This document shows, one piece after another, positions 30,047-40,563 of a stretch of DNA of 58,584 bases. How positions within the stretch are numbered: position 1 is the first letter of the stretch; every line of letters begins with the position of its first letter. Under the pieces are notes generated by a model that saw only the letters and a list, made by a program, of their open reading frames with translations, made no database searches and was not told the origin of the DNA. A program made the position numbers and the translations under genes. Source of the DNA: Candidatus Merdivivens pullistercoris (GTDB lineage Bacteria; Bacteroidota; Bacteroidia; Bacteroidales; UBA932); the NCBI GenBank assembly GCA_017694935.1, contig JADIME010000013.1, forward strand, positions 1-58,584, written 5' to 3'.

Positions 30047-31501
30047 ATGAAAAAACTCAAGACTCTCATGGCCGTCCTGTCGTTTTCGGCCTTATTGCTT
30101 TGTTCGCTGCCGGCGCATTCCCAAAACAGGGAAGATTGCGCCTTTATTGTCGGTGACGCCCTGGAACATGCAGGCATCACAATAGATACTTCTCTCTTGT
30201 CAATGGGAGAAGCAAGGCAAGAGAAGAAAACAACCGTCGTCACGATACGGTATGATGACGGTACGGTTTCTTTCGATGCGACGGTGGTATCTGGGAAGAA
30301 ATCCAGCAGCGTGGAGATTGCCGGGACGTCGGCGGACGGGGAGATGGATTTGTCGTGCAGCTATGACCGGTCTTTAAGGATAACGGAACTGAAAGACAGG
30401 CGGTATCCTTACCGTGAAACATGGCAGTACCGTTCGGTAAGCACGTTTCCGGCAAGCAAAAGCATGGTTTTCGACATACGCAAGGATCTTGCGGAGTATT
30501 TTCCCGTGATGGCGGAAATATTCAGGATAGATTCGCTTTTTATCAGGCCCGGCGATGCCGTAGTCATCGAATACGATTACGATACGCAAAGGCCTGTTTC
30601 TGCCGTGCTGACGGGAAAGAGCAAGGCGGATGCTCTGGAACAGTACGGGTTCTGCAAGGTGACATTCGATCTCGGCAGGTATTCGGAAGCGCGCAGGCCG
30701 TTCGGTTCCAATATTTTCGACAATGATTTCAATACTTCTTTCGATTTTTTGGAGGGCATAAGTCCGCTGATAAATTTCATACAGTTTATGGATGAAGACG
30801 ACAATCCGGTCGAGTCTCCTTCGGGTGCGGGCATGGTTCAGTTCCGGCAGGAATTGTGGGAAGATTCGCTCAGCAACAGTGTCAGTTTTTCGAACAATAT
30901 GTGGAAATCTGTGGATGTGGAGTTTCGGGGATGCCGTTTTTCATCTATTAAAGAGTCGGTGTGGATTGATGAAGGATATGAAAATTATTCCATAAATATC
31001 AATGCCGTGGCAGACGACGCAGGTGTGACTGCCCATGGCCTGAGCGGTTATGCCGTGATGGCTTCACCGTCTTCCGTATATGCGGCCGCATATGGCAAGG
31101 ATGCCAAGTATGTGCCTATCACGGACTTCCTGTCGATGGGGCGTTTCGGGCTGTACTGGTCCACAATGAGGGAACGGAACGGCAACATGGTTTATCAGGC
31201 CTCGTTCAGGGGATATGACGATGACGACCGAGTGGTATGTTACATGGGATTTTCCGACATGGTCATAAGATATTCCGGCAAATCCGGCGTGGTAAAGGAT
31301 GTGTACTATTACGGCACGGACGGGGAGCCGGCCCTGCATGCCAAATATCGTTGCGCCCGCATATCCACGCGATTCAGTTCTGCCGGCAAACCGCTTTCTT
31401 TGGGGCTTTACGATACCGGAGGCGAGCTGATACGGGTGATACCTTACAAGGAATACGCCCCGGAGGATTACCAGTTCTATAACCCCGAGTTGGAACCATA
31501 A
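30047..31501 (+). CDS. Secreted hypothetical protein
   Basis: 484 aa with signal peptide; no family recognised. Confidence 0.6.
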   Translation: MKKLKTLMAVLSFSALLLCSLPAHSQNREDCAFIVGDALEHAGITIDTSLLSMGEARQEKKTTVVTIRYDDGTVSFDATVVSGKKSSSVEIAGTSADGEMDLSCSYDRSLRITELKDRRYPYRETWQYRSVSTFPASKSMVFDIRKDLAEYFPVMAEIFRIDSLFIRPGDAVVIEYDYDTQRPVSAVLTGKSKADALEQYGFCKVTFDLGRYSEARRPFGSNIFDNDFNTSFDFLEGISPLINFIQFMDEDDNPVESPSGAGMVQFRQELWEDSLSNSVSFSNNMWKSVDVEFRGCRFSSIKESVWIDEGYENYSININAVADDAGVTAHGLSGYAVMASPSSVYAAAYGKDAKYVPITDFLSMGRFGLYWSTMRERNGNMVYQASFRGYDDDDRVVCYMGFSDMVIRYSGKSGVVKDVYYYGTDGEPALHAKYRCARISTRFSSAGKPLSLGLYDTGGELIRVIPYKEYAPEDYQFYNPELEP

Positions 31502-31513
31502 AATATATTATTT

Positions 31514-32986
31514 ATGAAAAACAGTCATTCCCTTCTTTTTGCAGGACTTGTCTTAGTGACGCTTTCAGTGTCATGCTCGTATGCTGCCAAGGCTCCTGAG
31601 CCTGTGCTTCCTGTCCCTACGGTACAACAGGTTGAATGGCAGCAGATGGAAAGGTATGCTTTCATCCATTACGGGCTAAATACATATACGGATGCCGAGT
31701 GGGGGTACGGTAACGTTTCCCCTGAGGTGTTCGCTCCAGAAAAACCCGACTGCCGCCAATGGGCGAGGGTGCTTGCCGGAGCGGGAATGAAAGGCGTAAT
31801 ATTGACAGCCAAACATCATGACGGGTTTTGCCTGTGGCCTTGCACGGGGACTGATTACGATATAGCATCGTCCCCTTATAAAGGAGGCAAGGGAGATTTG
31901 GTCAAGGAACTTTCCGAAGCATGCCGGGAATACGGCCTGCGTTTCGGTGTCTATGTCTCTCCGTGGGACAGGAACAGAAGCGATTACGGTACGGAAAGCT
32001 ATGTCGGATATTACCGGTCGCAGCTGAAAGAACTTTTGTCCGGCGGGTACGGGGATATCTTCGAGGTCTGGCTGGACGGAGCAAATGGCGGGGACGGCTG
32101 GTACGGAGGTGCGGATGAAACGAGGACGATAGACAGGAGGACTTATTATGATTTCCCTGCAATAGATTCATTGATACTTGCATTGCAGCCGGATGCGATA
32201 ATCTTTTCCGACGGGGGGCCGGGCTGCCGTTGGGTGGGCAACGAGCGCGGCATTGCAGGCGAGACCAACTGGTCTTTCCTGAAGGGAGCCGAGGTTTATC
32301 CGGGATACCCTCGCTTTCAGGAGTTGCCCTCAGGCCATGAAGACGGTGATGCATGGATTCCGGCGGAATGCGATGTGTCCATACGTCCGGGTTGGTTCTG
32401 GCATGCCGATGAAGACACATTGGTGAAGACTCCGGAGCAGTTGCTCGATCTTTATTTCAAGAGTGTGGGACGGAATGCCAATTTTCTGTTGAATGTGCCT
32501 GTGAACAGGGACGGCCTGATATCAGGGGCGGATTCGGCTAGCTTGTACGGCTTCAATGAGTTGCTGGCAAGGGAATTCCCGTGCAACCTGCTGCAGGGAA
32601 GCAATGTGACTGTAAATGTTTCTTCGGAAAGAGGCCGTGATTTCAGGGCGGAAAACATGACGGACGGTGACGTTGATACGTATTGGTCTGTCCCGGACGG
32701 GACTGGCGCGGCTTATGCGGAGTTCGTTTTCGGTGTTCCTGAAAGGCTGGACAAGATGGTGCTTCAGGAATATATCCCTTTGGGGCAACGGGTCGTCGAT
32801 TTCGATGTCGAATATCTTTCCGATGGAAAATGGTTGCCGCTCGATTGCGGGGAAGAGACTTCTACCATAGGGTACAAGAGGATCCTGCGTTTTGCGCCTG
32901 TGACGGCCGATGGTGTCCGGGTGATATTCAAAGAATCCCGCGGCCCTGTGTGCGTCAGCGCTGTCGAAGCATTTCTTCGGCACTGA
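31514..32986 (+). CDS. GH29 alpha-L-fucosidase with C-terminal discoidin-like domain
   Basis: 490 aa lipoprotein; FIHYGLNTYTDAEWGYGN, AKHHDGFCLWPC, C-terminal F5/8-type region. Confidence 0.88.
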   Translation: MKNSHSLLFAGLVLVTLSVSCSYAAKAPEPVLPVPTVQQVEWQQMERYAFIHYGLNTYTDAEWGYGNVSPEVFAPEKPDCRQWARVLAGAGMKGVILTAKHHDGFCLWPCTGTDYDIASSPYKGGKGDLVKELSEACREYGLRFGVYVSPWDRNRSDYGTESYVGYYRSQLKELLSGGYGDIFEVWLDGANGGDGWYGGADETRTIDRRTYYDFPAIDSLILALQPDAIIFSDGGPGCRWVGNERGIAGETNWSFLKGAEVYPGYPRFQELPSGHEDGDAWIPAECDVSIRPGWFWHADEDTLVKTPEQLLDLYFKSVGRNANFLLNVPVNRDGLISGADSASLYGFNELLAREFPCNLLQGSNVTVNVSSERGRDFRAENMTDGDVDTYWSVPDGTGAAYAEFVFGVPERLDKMVLQEYIPLGQRVVDFDVEYLSDGKWLPLDCGEETSTIGYKRILRFAPVTADGVRVIFKESRGPVCVSAVEAFLRH

Positions 32987-33671
32987 TTACTGGCTTGGGG
33001 ACGGACGATTTGTAAACACGGGGATCGAAGTTTTTCTCCCAAAATACAGTCTCGTCGAATGATTCCGGTTTCCCCGGCGGTATCGGCATATACCATAACC
33101 CGTTCATCATAGGCTTGGCCTTGGGGTTGTATGCCGCGCTTCCTCCTAAGAGGAGTCTGGCTATTGTCCATGCTATCCGTTCTCCTTTGGACATGGAAGC
33201 TACTCTTTTTTCGTAAGCAAGATCACGGCCGAGCAATTCATCTATGCGCTCCAGCGCCTGTTCCGTGGTGAGAGGCCCGAACTGTTCTTCGGTTTCCGGG
33301 ATTGAAAGGAGGATGGGCAGCATCTTTTCCTTTATAAGGTCCCTGTCTGTGCCGGCATCGGTAATTCCCGAGAGCGTTTCGTCGTTGTAGAGTTTTTCAA
33401 GGAAGGACAGTTTTTCTTCCCAGCTGGCGCGCATGGCTTCCAGTTCAGGTATGATGTATCCGGCCGCGTTTATAAGCGAGTCCCTGCCTTTTTCATCGAG
33501 CAGTCCGAACATGTATGCTTTCGTGGCAAGGTCGCGGATGTCCGCACGCAATACCGCCGGCCTGTCTGTGATTGTATCCTGACAGGCCGCCCTTACTGTG
33601 TGCGATAAGATGAAAACCGCTGTCAATAAAACATATATTGCCTTCCTGCGCATGGCCGTCAGACAAAACAA
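32955..33671 (-). CDS. Hypothetical exported protein
   Basis: 238 aa, signal peptide; overlaps fucosidase 3' end by 32 bp (convergent); start may be internal (MRRKAIYV). Confidence 0.55.
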   Translation of the reverse strand: MFCLTAMRRKAIYVLLTAVFILSHTVRAACQDTITDRPAVLRADIRDLATKAYMFGLLDEKGRDSLINAAGYIIPELEAMRASWEEKLSFLEKLYNDETLSGITDAGTDRDLIKEKMLPILLSIPETEEQFGPLTTEQALERIDELLGRDLAYEKRVASMSKGERIAWTIARLLLGGSAAYNPKAKPMMNGLWYMPIPPGKPESFDETVFWEKNFDPRVYKSSVPKPVISAEEMLRQR

Positions 33672-33739
33672 TAAATATGCCAGACAAACTATTGTATAAT
33701 TCTAAGGACTTTGTAACTTTGTATGAAAGATTGAGCAGA

Positions 33740-34580
33740 ATGACAAATACACAGAATGTACAGTTGTATAATGACCAGCAAATCAGAACTGCATGGGATA
33801 GTGAGGAAGAAAAGTGGTATTTTTCAATCATCGACGTTGTTAAAATACTGACTGACAGCAAAGACCCTTCAGGATACTGGCGGAAGTTAAAACAGCGTTT
33901 GAAAGAGGAAGGAAATGAAACCGTGACGAATTGTCACGGTTTGAAAATGCTTGCTCCGGATGGCAGGATGCGGCTGACAGACGTGGCTGACCAAGAGCAA
34001 CTTTTTCGCCTTATCCAGTCCATACCATCCCCTAAGGCGGAACCGTTCAAACGATGGATGGCGCAGGTGGCAAGCGAAAGAATGGACGAGGTGCAAGATC
34101 CGGAACTTGCAATAGACCGGGCTATGGATTATTATCGTAGAAAAGGTTATGGCGAAAAATGGATAGAACAACGTATGCAAGGAAAGGCTACGAGAAAAGC
34201 CTTGACGGATGAATGGCGAAGATGCGGGGTAAAAGACAATCAGTTTGCCATGCTCACGGATATACTTACCAAAGAATGGTCCGGTTTTACTACAAAAGAA
34301 TATAAACGTTTCAAAGGTTTGAAAAAAGAGAATCTACGTGATAATATGACTAATCTTGAAACGGCGGTAAATACGCTTGCTGAAGCTTTTACTACAGAGT
34401 TGTCAAAGAAACATAATCCTAAAAATATAGAACAGAAAGGTTGCCAAGACTGGAGGCGGTGTGGCAAGGGAAACACGGGAGAAGATGGAGAAACAGCTTG
34501 GCCGAAGTATAGTTTCTTCCAAAAATGCCAAATACTTGAAACCCCCGGATGGTAATTCCGATGAAATAGAAAATCAATAA
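33740..34580 (+). pseudogene. Bro-N/phage-antirepressor-like protein, frameshifted near the C terminus
   Basis: Reads as family to IEQK (34438), then the conserved tail VAKTGGGVARETREKMEKQLGRSIVSSKNAK... continues in the next frame to TAA at 34578-34580. Confidence 0.8.
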
Positions 34581-34639
34581 AATATATCGGTGTAATAGCA
34601 GGCCGTATGGCGTGTTGCCGGATTATTTAAAAGTTAATT

Positions 34640-35659
34640 ATGAATCTGGAAAATTTTCTCAATATACTGAAGATCGATTCGTCTTCCGGAAAGGAGCGGA
34701 GGCTTGCGGAATACTGTGCGTACGGTTTCGCGACGGGGAAATCGGTCTCGGAAATATATGAAGTGGGGGACGGTACCCTGAACGTGTATATCAAATGGGG
34801 GGAGCCGCGACTGGTTTTCTGTACCCATCTCGATACGGTTCCACCTTATATCCCGCCCGTAGTGGAGCGGTTGCCGGACGGGGATGTGAAGATTTCCGGA
34901 CGCGGGAGCTGTGATGCGAAAGGACAGATATTTTCGATGTACAATGCGTGTGTGGAACTTGAAAATGAAGGATATACGGATTTCGGGCTTTTGCTTGTGT
35001 CCGGGGAGGAGACCGGTTCGAAAGGAGCCAAGACGGTGGACGGGCAGATTTCCGGCGGGGAATACCTGATAGTAGGAGAACCTACAGATTCCAGGATGGT
35101 ATCGGCCGGAAAAGGCACCAAATCTTTCCGCGTGACTATAAAGGGCGTAAGTTCCCATTCAGGCTATCCGGAGCATGGAGACAGTGCCGTCATGCGTTTC
35201 GTGGATTTCATGAACAGGCTCGGAGCAGTGGAATTTCCGGCGGATCCCGTATTGGGCGACACTACATACAATGTGGGAGAGCTTGAAAGCCCCAATTCGC
35301 AGAATATCCTGAGCGACAGGCTGACTTTCCGCATATATTTCCGCACTACATTCGCAAGCGACAGCATGGTCTGCAAGGTCATGGAGTCATTCGCGGACGA
35401 TATGACGGAGGTGACGGCGTTCGGGGGCGATACTCCTTCCGAATACATGGTGTTGCCGGGTTTCGAAACCAAGACAGTGGCTTTCGGAAACGATGCCCCT
35501 CATATAAACAATTTCAGGCACAAGATGCTGTGCGGTCCGGGCTCGATATTGACAGCCCACACGGACAATGAGCATATATTGCTGAGCGACCTGCGCAAGG
35601 CCAAGGACAATTATGTGTCCATCTATAAAAGGCTTGTGGGGCGCAAGGCGGACGAATAA
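34640..35659 (+). CDS. M20 family metallo-hydrolase (ArgE/DapE-like)
   Basis: 339 aa; FCTHLDTVPP, GRGSCDAKGQ, SGEETGSKGAK; first gene of DAP cluster. Confidence 0.85.
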   Translation: MNLENFLNILKIDSSSGKERRLAEYCAYGFATGKSVSEIYEVGDGTLNVYIKWGEPRLVFCTHLDTVPPYIPPVVERLPDGDVKISGRGSCDAKGQIFSMYNACVELENEGYTDFGLLLVSGEETGSKGAKTVDGQISGGEYLIVGEPTDSRMVSAGKGTKSFRVTIKGVSSHSGYPEHGDSAVMRFVDFMNRLGAVEFPADPVLGDTTYNVGELESPNSQNILSDRLTFRIYFRTTFASDSMVCKVMESFADDMTEVTAFGGDTPSEYMVLPGFETKTVAFGNDAPHINNFRHKMLCGPGSILTAHTDNEHILLSDLRKAKDNYVSIYKRLVGRKADE

Positions 35660-35732
35660 AATGAGTGTCCGTGTATTTCCTGTCATGTGTCAGGCGCAAG
35701 GCGGACAATGCGTGTTAAATAATTTTAATAAA

Positions 35733-36779
35733 ATGAAAGAAAATAAGATAGATGTGGCAATCCTCGGTTGCACCGGGGCAGTGGGACAGAAACTCGTATC
35801 CCTTCTGGGAGACCATCCTTTGTTCAATATCAGGGAACTTGTGGCTTCTGACCGTTCTGCAGGGCAGAGATATTCGGACAGGGTTGTCTGGAAAGAGCCG
35901 GCACGCATCCCCGAAGGCGTAGGCGACATAGTTATCAGGCGGCTTTCCGACAAGCTGGAATCCCGGCTGCTGTTTTCAGGCCTGGACGCCGCCGTGGCCG
36001 GGGAGGCTGAAAGCGATTACGCTTCACGCGGGCATATAGTCGTGAGCAATTCGAGAAACCACAGGATGGATACATACGTGCCTCTGGTCATACCTGAAAT
36101 CAATGCATCGCACCTTGATATTGTGAAGATGCAGGACACATACGGCAAGAGCGGGGGTTTCATCGTTACCAATCCCAATTGTTCCACAATAGTGCTTGCA
36201 CTTGCCATTTATCCCGTTTTTGCCGGTTTCGGGCTTGAAAAGGTGATGGCGGTCACGATGCAGGCGATTTCCGGAGGAGGCTACCCCGGAGTGCCGTCAA
36301 TGGACATACTGGGAAATGTCATCCCTTATATCGGCGGAGAAGAGGAGAAGATCGAACGCGAGCTTTCCAAGATTTTCGGCGCTTGCGGAAATGATGGAAT
36401 ACTGCCGGCTGATTTTGCCGTTTCGGCTACTTGCAACCGTGTGCCTGTCAGGAACGGACATACGGTATGCATATCGTTTTCCACCAAGAAAAAGGCTGGC
36501 AGGGAAGGCCTGCTGGATGCGATGGAGCATTGCTATCCTGATCTGGGACTGTACTCGTCGCCTGACAAAGTGTTGGAATACAACAATTGCGATGACCGTC
36601 CGCAACCTCTTATGGATTTGCAGGCCGGGCATGGGATGACAGTCACGGCGGGCAGGCTGCGCCCGTGCAATATCCTTGACTGGAAAATGACGGCTTTCGG
36701 CCACAATACGGTGCGCGGGGCTGCAGGCGCGGCTGTCCTCAATGCTGAACTTCTGGTCAGGAAAGGTTTTTTGAAGTAA
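35733..36779 (+). CDS. asd: Aspartate-semialdehyde dehydrogenase, archaeal/fungal-type
   Basis: 348 aa; GCTGAVGQKLV, TNPNCSTI, GGYPGVPSMDILGNVIPYIGGEEEKIE. Confidence 0.88.
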   Translation: MKENKIDVAILGCTGAVGQKLVSLLGDHPLFNIRELVASDRSAGQRYSDRVVWKEPARIPEGVGDIVIRRLSDKLESRLLFSGLDAAVAGEAESDYASRGHIVVSNSRNHRMDTYVPLVIPEINASHLDIVKMQDTYGKSGGFIVTNPNCSTIVLALAIYPVFAGFGLEKVMAVTMQAISGGGYPGVPSMDILGNVIPYIGGEEEKIERELSKIFGACGNDGILPADFAVSATCNRVPVRNGHTVCISFSTKKKAGREGLLDAMEHCYPDLGLYSSPDKVLEYNNCDDRPQPLMDLQAGHGMTVTAGRLRPCNILDWKMTAFGHNTVRGAAGAAVLNAELLVRKGFLK

Positions 36780-36791
36780 GGAGGCAGGGTT

Positions 36792-38171
36792 ATGATAGTC
36801 ATGAAGTTCGGAGGTACGTCGGTGGCCGATGCAAAAGCGATAGAGAGGGTGATGTCCATTGTAGGGGGAAGGCTGGACAAGGCTCCGGTGATAGTCGTTT
36901 CCGCTTTGTCGAAGATCACGGACGCCTTGTATAAGATATGCGATTTTGCGGAAAACGGGGATCTCATCGAGGCCGGGATGCTTGTGGAGAATATCCGCGA
37001 CAGGCATCTGAAACTGATCGCGGAACTGATAAAGGATGAAAAATATGCCGCCGAGGCGAAAACCCATACCGATTCGTTGTGCGACAATCTGAAAAAACTC
37101 GTGGATGTCATCTGTGATCTCGGGGAGCTTTCTCCTCGGAGCAGGGCGAGGATAATCTCCACTGGAGAATACCTTTCTTCCGGGATAATCTGCTGTGCGT
37201 TGAACGCGGCCGGAATCGCGACCGGCTTTTTGGATGCGAGGAAACTGATAATAACCGATGACAATTACCTTAAAGGGGAACCCGACATACGCCTTATTTC
37301 TGAAAAGGTCCCCGAGATAATTACCAAGGCTTTCGCTTCTTTGGACGACGGGCCGGTTTCAGCCCTGATTACGCAAGGCTTCGTTTCCGCCACTGAAAAA
37401 GGGGTGCCTACCGTGCTCGGAAGGGGAGGGTCGGACTATTCCGCTTCACTGATAGGAATGGCAATGGATTCCGATGAGATTGAAATATGGACGGATGTGG
37501 ACGGGGTGCATACTGCCGATCCGCGCAAGGTAAAGGATACCAAATCGTTGAATGCTATATCTTTCCGTGAAGCGGCGGAGATGGCCCGTTCCGGGGCCAA
37601 GGTGCTGCATCCTTCCACCATGGAACCTGCCGTAGGGAAGAATATCCCGATCAAGGTGCTCAATTCGATGAACCCTGAATCCAAAGGGACCGTGATACTC
37701 GATGAGTCGCGTATACCGGCCGGTGTCAAGTCGGTTTCCTGCAAGGAAAACATAAGGATGCTGAATATATTTTCTTCCAGGGTTTACAATTCTGCCGGAT
37801 TCATGGGAAGGGTTTTTTCCGTTTTCGGAAAGCACCATTTCCCTTTTGAACTTATAACTGTCTCGCAAGGAGCGGTTTCCGTTACTTTGGGGGAAGATGA
37901 CGATTTGCAGGAAATGATAGAGGAACTCTCCGGTTTTTCCACGGTATTCATGGAGACGGGAAAATCGCAGATCGCGATTGTAGGCAAGGACATGTTTTCG
38001 GCAGGGGACGTGCTCTCACGCATTTCAGGCGTCCTTGCCGGGCATAAAATATACCTGATGTCCATGGGAGGCACCGGCGGAAGCCTGAGCATCGTGGTGG
38101 ACAGGAATGAACTGGACGGGATAATAAAGGATTTGCATAAAGTTTTGTTTACGGATGAAAGCGGTGATTAG
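36792..38171 (+). CDS. lysC: Monofunctional aspartate kinase
   Basis: 459 aa; MKFGGTSVADA, GRGGSDYSASL, WTDVDGVHTADPR, C-terminal ACT-like region. Confidence 0.93.
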   Translation: MIVMKFGGTSVADAKAIERVMSIVGGRLDKAPVIVVSALSKITDALYKICDFAENGDLIEAGMLVENIRDRHLKLIAELIKDEKYAAEAKTHTDSLCDNLKKLVDVICDLGELSPRSRARIISTGEYLSSGIICCALNAAGIATGFLDARKLIITDDNYLKGEPDIRLISEKVPEIITKAFASLDDGPVSALITQGFVSATEKGVPTVLGRGGSDYSASLIGMAMDSDEIEIWTDVDGVHTADPRKVKDTKSLNAISFREAAEMARSGAKVLHPSTMEPAVGKNIPIKVLNSMNPESKGTVILDESRIPAGVKSVSCKENIRMLNIFSSRVYNSAGFMGRVFSVFGKHHFPFELITVSQGAVSVTLGEDDDLQEMIEELSGFSTVFMETGKSQIAIVGKDMFSAGDVLSRISGVLAGHKIYLMSMGGTGGSLSIVVDRNELDGIIKDLHKVLFTDESGD

Positions 38172-38826
38172 CGGGTACGGCAGGATGGGCAAGGCCGTGG
38201 AAAAGATTCTTGCCGAGAAGGGGATTGAATGTGCCGGGAAAAGCGAGGATATAAGGGCCTTCGACCCTGAAACGGCTTCGGATGCGATATGCATAGATTT
38301 TACAACGCCTGCGGCTTTCAGGGCGAATTACCGTTTCATCGCCGCCACGTTCAAAGGCGCGGTGGTCGGGACTACAGGCTGGACGGATATAAGCGGCGAG
38401 GTGTTCCGGGCATTTGAAGAATGCGGGAAGCCGCTGGTCTACGCTTCCAATTTTTCCATAGGCGTGAACGCCATGTTCAAGGCTGCCGGGCTGCTTTCGC
38501 GCATTCTCGGCAATGCCGGTGATTATGAGCCGTATATCATTGAAATGCATCACAAACACAAGCTCGATGCCCCGAGCGGCACGGCCAAAACGTTGGCTGC
38601 CCTCGTTGAAGACGGCATGGGTGTCCGGGTGCCGGTGGAGTCGGTCCGTTGCGGAGAGATTTCCGGCATACACGAGCTCGGTTTCGAAGGATTGAGCGAC
38701 CGTATAGTCCTGAGGCATGAGGCGTTTTCGCGGGAAGGCTTCGCAAGGGGAGCGGTGCAGGCGGCCTTGTGGTGCGACGGGCTGGAAGACGGGATATATG
38801 AATTCAAGGATTTGATTAAATTTTAA
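38155..38826 (+). CDS. dapB: 4-hydroxy-tetrahydrodipicolinate reductase
   Basis: 223 aa; ISGYGRMGKAVE, GTTGWT, NFSIGVN, EMHHKHKLDAPSGTA. Confidence 0.95.
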   Translation: MKAVISGYGRMGKAVEKILAEKGIECAGKSEDIRAFDPETASDAICIDFTTPAAFRANYRFIAATFKGAVVGTTGWTDISGEVFRAFEECGKPLVYASNFSIGVNAMFKAAGLLSRILGNAGDYEPYIIEMHHKHKLDAPSGTAKTLAALVEDGMGVRVPVESVRCGEISGIHELGFEGLSDRIVLRHEAFSREGFARGAVQAALWCDGLEDGIYEFKDLIKF

Positions 38827-38837
38827 TTTATAAAAAT

Positions 38838-39731
38838 ATGGGACGGAACAATATATGGTCAGGCTGCGGAACAGCGTTGATAACTCCTTTCGATGACGAA
38901 GACCAGGTGGACATCGATGTTTATGCCGATTTGGTAAGAAGGCAGGTGGATGCGGGCGTGGATTTCCTCGTTCCTCTCGGGACAACGGCGGAAACTCCCA
39001 ACCTTTCGGACAGGGAAAAGCTCTCGATCCTGAAGACGACAAAAGAATATGGCGGGGGAAAACCTATCCTGTGCGGTGCCGGGAGCAATTCCACGGCCGG
39101 TGTGTTGAGAAATATAGAAATGCTTTCAGAGGTCGGGGCGGACGCGTTTCTTGTAGTCGTGCCGTATTACAACAAGCCGACACAGCAAGGAATATACGAG
39201 CATTTCAGTACGATTCTCGAAGTTACCGGGAAACCTTTGGTAATATACAATGTGCCGGGAAGGACCGGGGTCAATATTACGGCTGAAACCACATTGAGGC
39301 TTGCCCAGTTGCCGGGGATAGTCGGAATAAAAGAGGCTTCCGGAAACTATGCCCAGATCTCGGCCGTGATCAGGGATGCTCCGGAAGGATTCTCGGTGTT
39401 GAGCGGCAATGACGATGAAACGCTTTCGTTGATGGCGACCGGTGCCGACGGAGTGATAAGCGTGGCTTCGAATATAGCTCCCGTGCTTATGACGCAACTT
39501 GTCAGGGCATTGGCGTACAACGATATGGAGGCGGCAAGGAGGATACATTACAGCCTGATGCCGCTGTTCAGGAACTGTTTTGTCGAAAGCAACCCAATAC
39601 CTGTAAAGGCAGGCATGTCATTGCTCGGACTGATCAGGAACAATCTGCGTCTGCCTCTGACATCGGCAACCGAAAGCACCATGAATATAATGAAACAGAC
39701 TCTCAAGGATCTTGGAATATGGAAGAGCTGA
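38838..39731 (+). CDS. dapA: 4-hydroxy-tetrahydrodipicolinate synthase
   Basis: 297 aa; [49 protein letters not shown]. Confidence 0.96.
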   Translation: MGRNNIWSGCGTALITPFDDEDQVDIDVYADLVRRQVDAGVDFLVPLGTTAETPNLSDREKLSILKTTKEYGGGKPILCGAGSNSTAGVLRNIEMLSEVGADAFLVVVPYYNKPTQQGIYEHFSTILEVTGKPLVIYNVPGRTGVNITAETTLRLAQLPGIVGIKEASGNYAQISAVIRDAPEGFSVLSGNDDETLSLMATGADGVISVASNIAPVLMTQLVRALAYNDMEAARRIHYSLMPLFRNCFVESNPIPVKAGMSLLGLIRNNLRLPLTSATESTMNIMKQTLKDLGIWKS

Positions 39732-40492
39732 GACGTTTCAATGAAGTATGCGATGCGCTTGAACGCGGTGAAATACGCGTTGCCGAAAAAAAGGATGGCG
39801 CGTGGACAGTAAATACGGGCATCAAGGAGATAATCCTGGACGGGTTCAGATACGGGCGCATGACCGGGATGGGAGACGGCCTGTTCGGGTATTTCGACAA
39901 GGATACCTTGCCGCCGAGACATTTCAGCCAAAGCGACGGGGTGCGCATAGTGCCTGGAGGGAGCTCTGTCCGCAGGGGGGCGTATCTTGCACCGTCCGTG
40001 ATAATGATGCCGCCGTCATACGTGAATATCGGGGCATACGTGGATTCAGGCTCGATGATAGATTCCCACGCTCTTGTCGGATCGTGCGCCCAGGTGGGAA
40101 AGAACGTGCATATCGCGGCCGCTTCCCAGCTCGGGGGCGTGCTAGAACCTGTCGGCGCACTTCCGGTAATCATAGAAGACAATGTGTTTATCGGCGGCAA
40201 TTGCGGCATTTACGAAGGTACATTGGTAAGGGAAAACGCGGTGATAGCCACGGGAGTGATACTTAATGCATCCACTGCCTTGTACGATGCTGTGAACGGG
40301 ATCTTTATACGTTCCGGTGCGGACGGAAGGCTCGTGGTTCCTGAAAATGCCGTAGTGGTGGCGGGAAGCAGGCCTGTGCGCAAAGGCCCTGGGGCGGATG
40401 AGGGCATACATATCTATACTCCCGTGATTGTCAAATACAGGGATGCCGGTACGGATGCCTCTGTCGCCCTTGAGTCCTTGCTGAGGGACTGA
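39719..40492 (+). CDS. dapD: Tetrahydrodipicolinate N-succinyltransferase (DapD-like)
   Basis: 257 aa left-handed beta-helix; [54 protein letters not shown]. Confidence 0.9.
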   Translation: MEELRRFNEVCDALERGEIRVAEKKDGAWTVNTGIKEIILDGFRYGRMTGMGDGLFGYFDKDTLPPRHFSQSDGVRIVPGGSSVRRGAYLAPSVIMMPPSYVNIGAYVDSGSMIDSHALVGSCAQVGKNVHIAAASQLGGVLEPVGALPVIIEDNVFIGGNCGIYEGTLVRENAVIATGVILNASTALYDAVNGIFIRSGADGRLVVPENAVVVAGSRPVRKGPGADEGIHIYTPVIVKYRDAGTDASVALESLLRD

Positions 40493-40563
40493 TCGGCAGT
40501 GCGGGTGTCCCTTGCCGGTTGTCACGATGCGTTATAGGAGCCGATACTTTAAAATATTCGTTT

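Noticed and set aside
34430-34445. Programmed ribosomal frameshift in the Bro-N gene
   Set aside because: No slippery heptamer with a downstream pseudoknot is evident; a simple indel or sequencing error explains it better.
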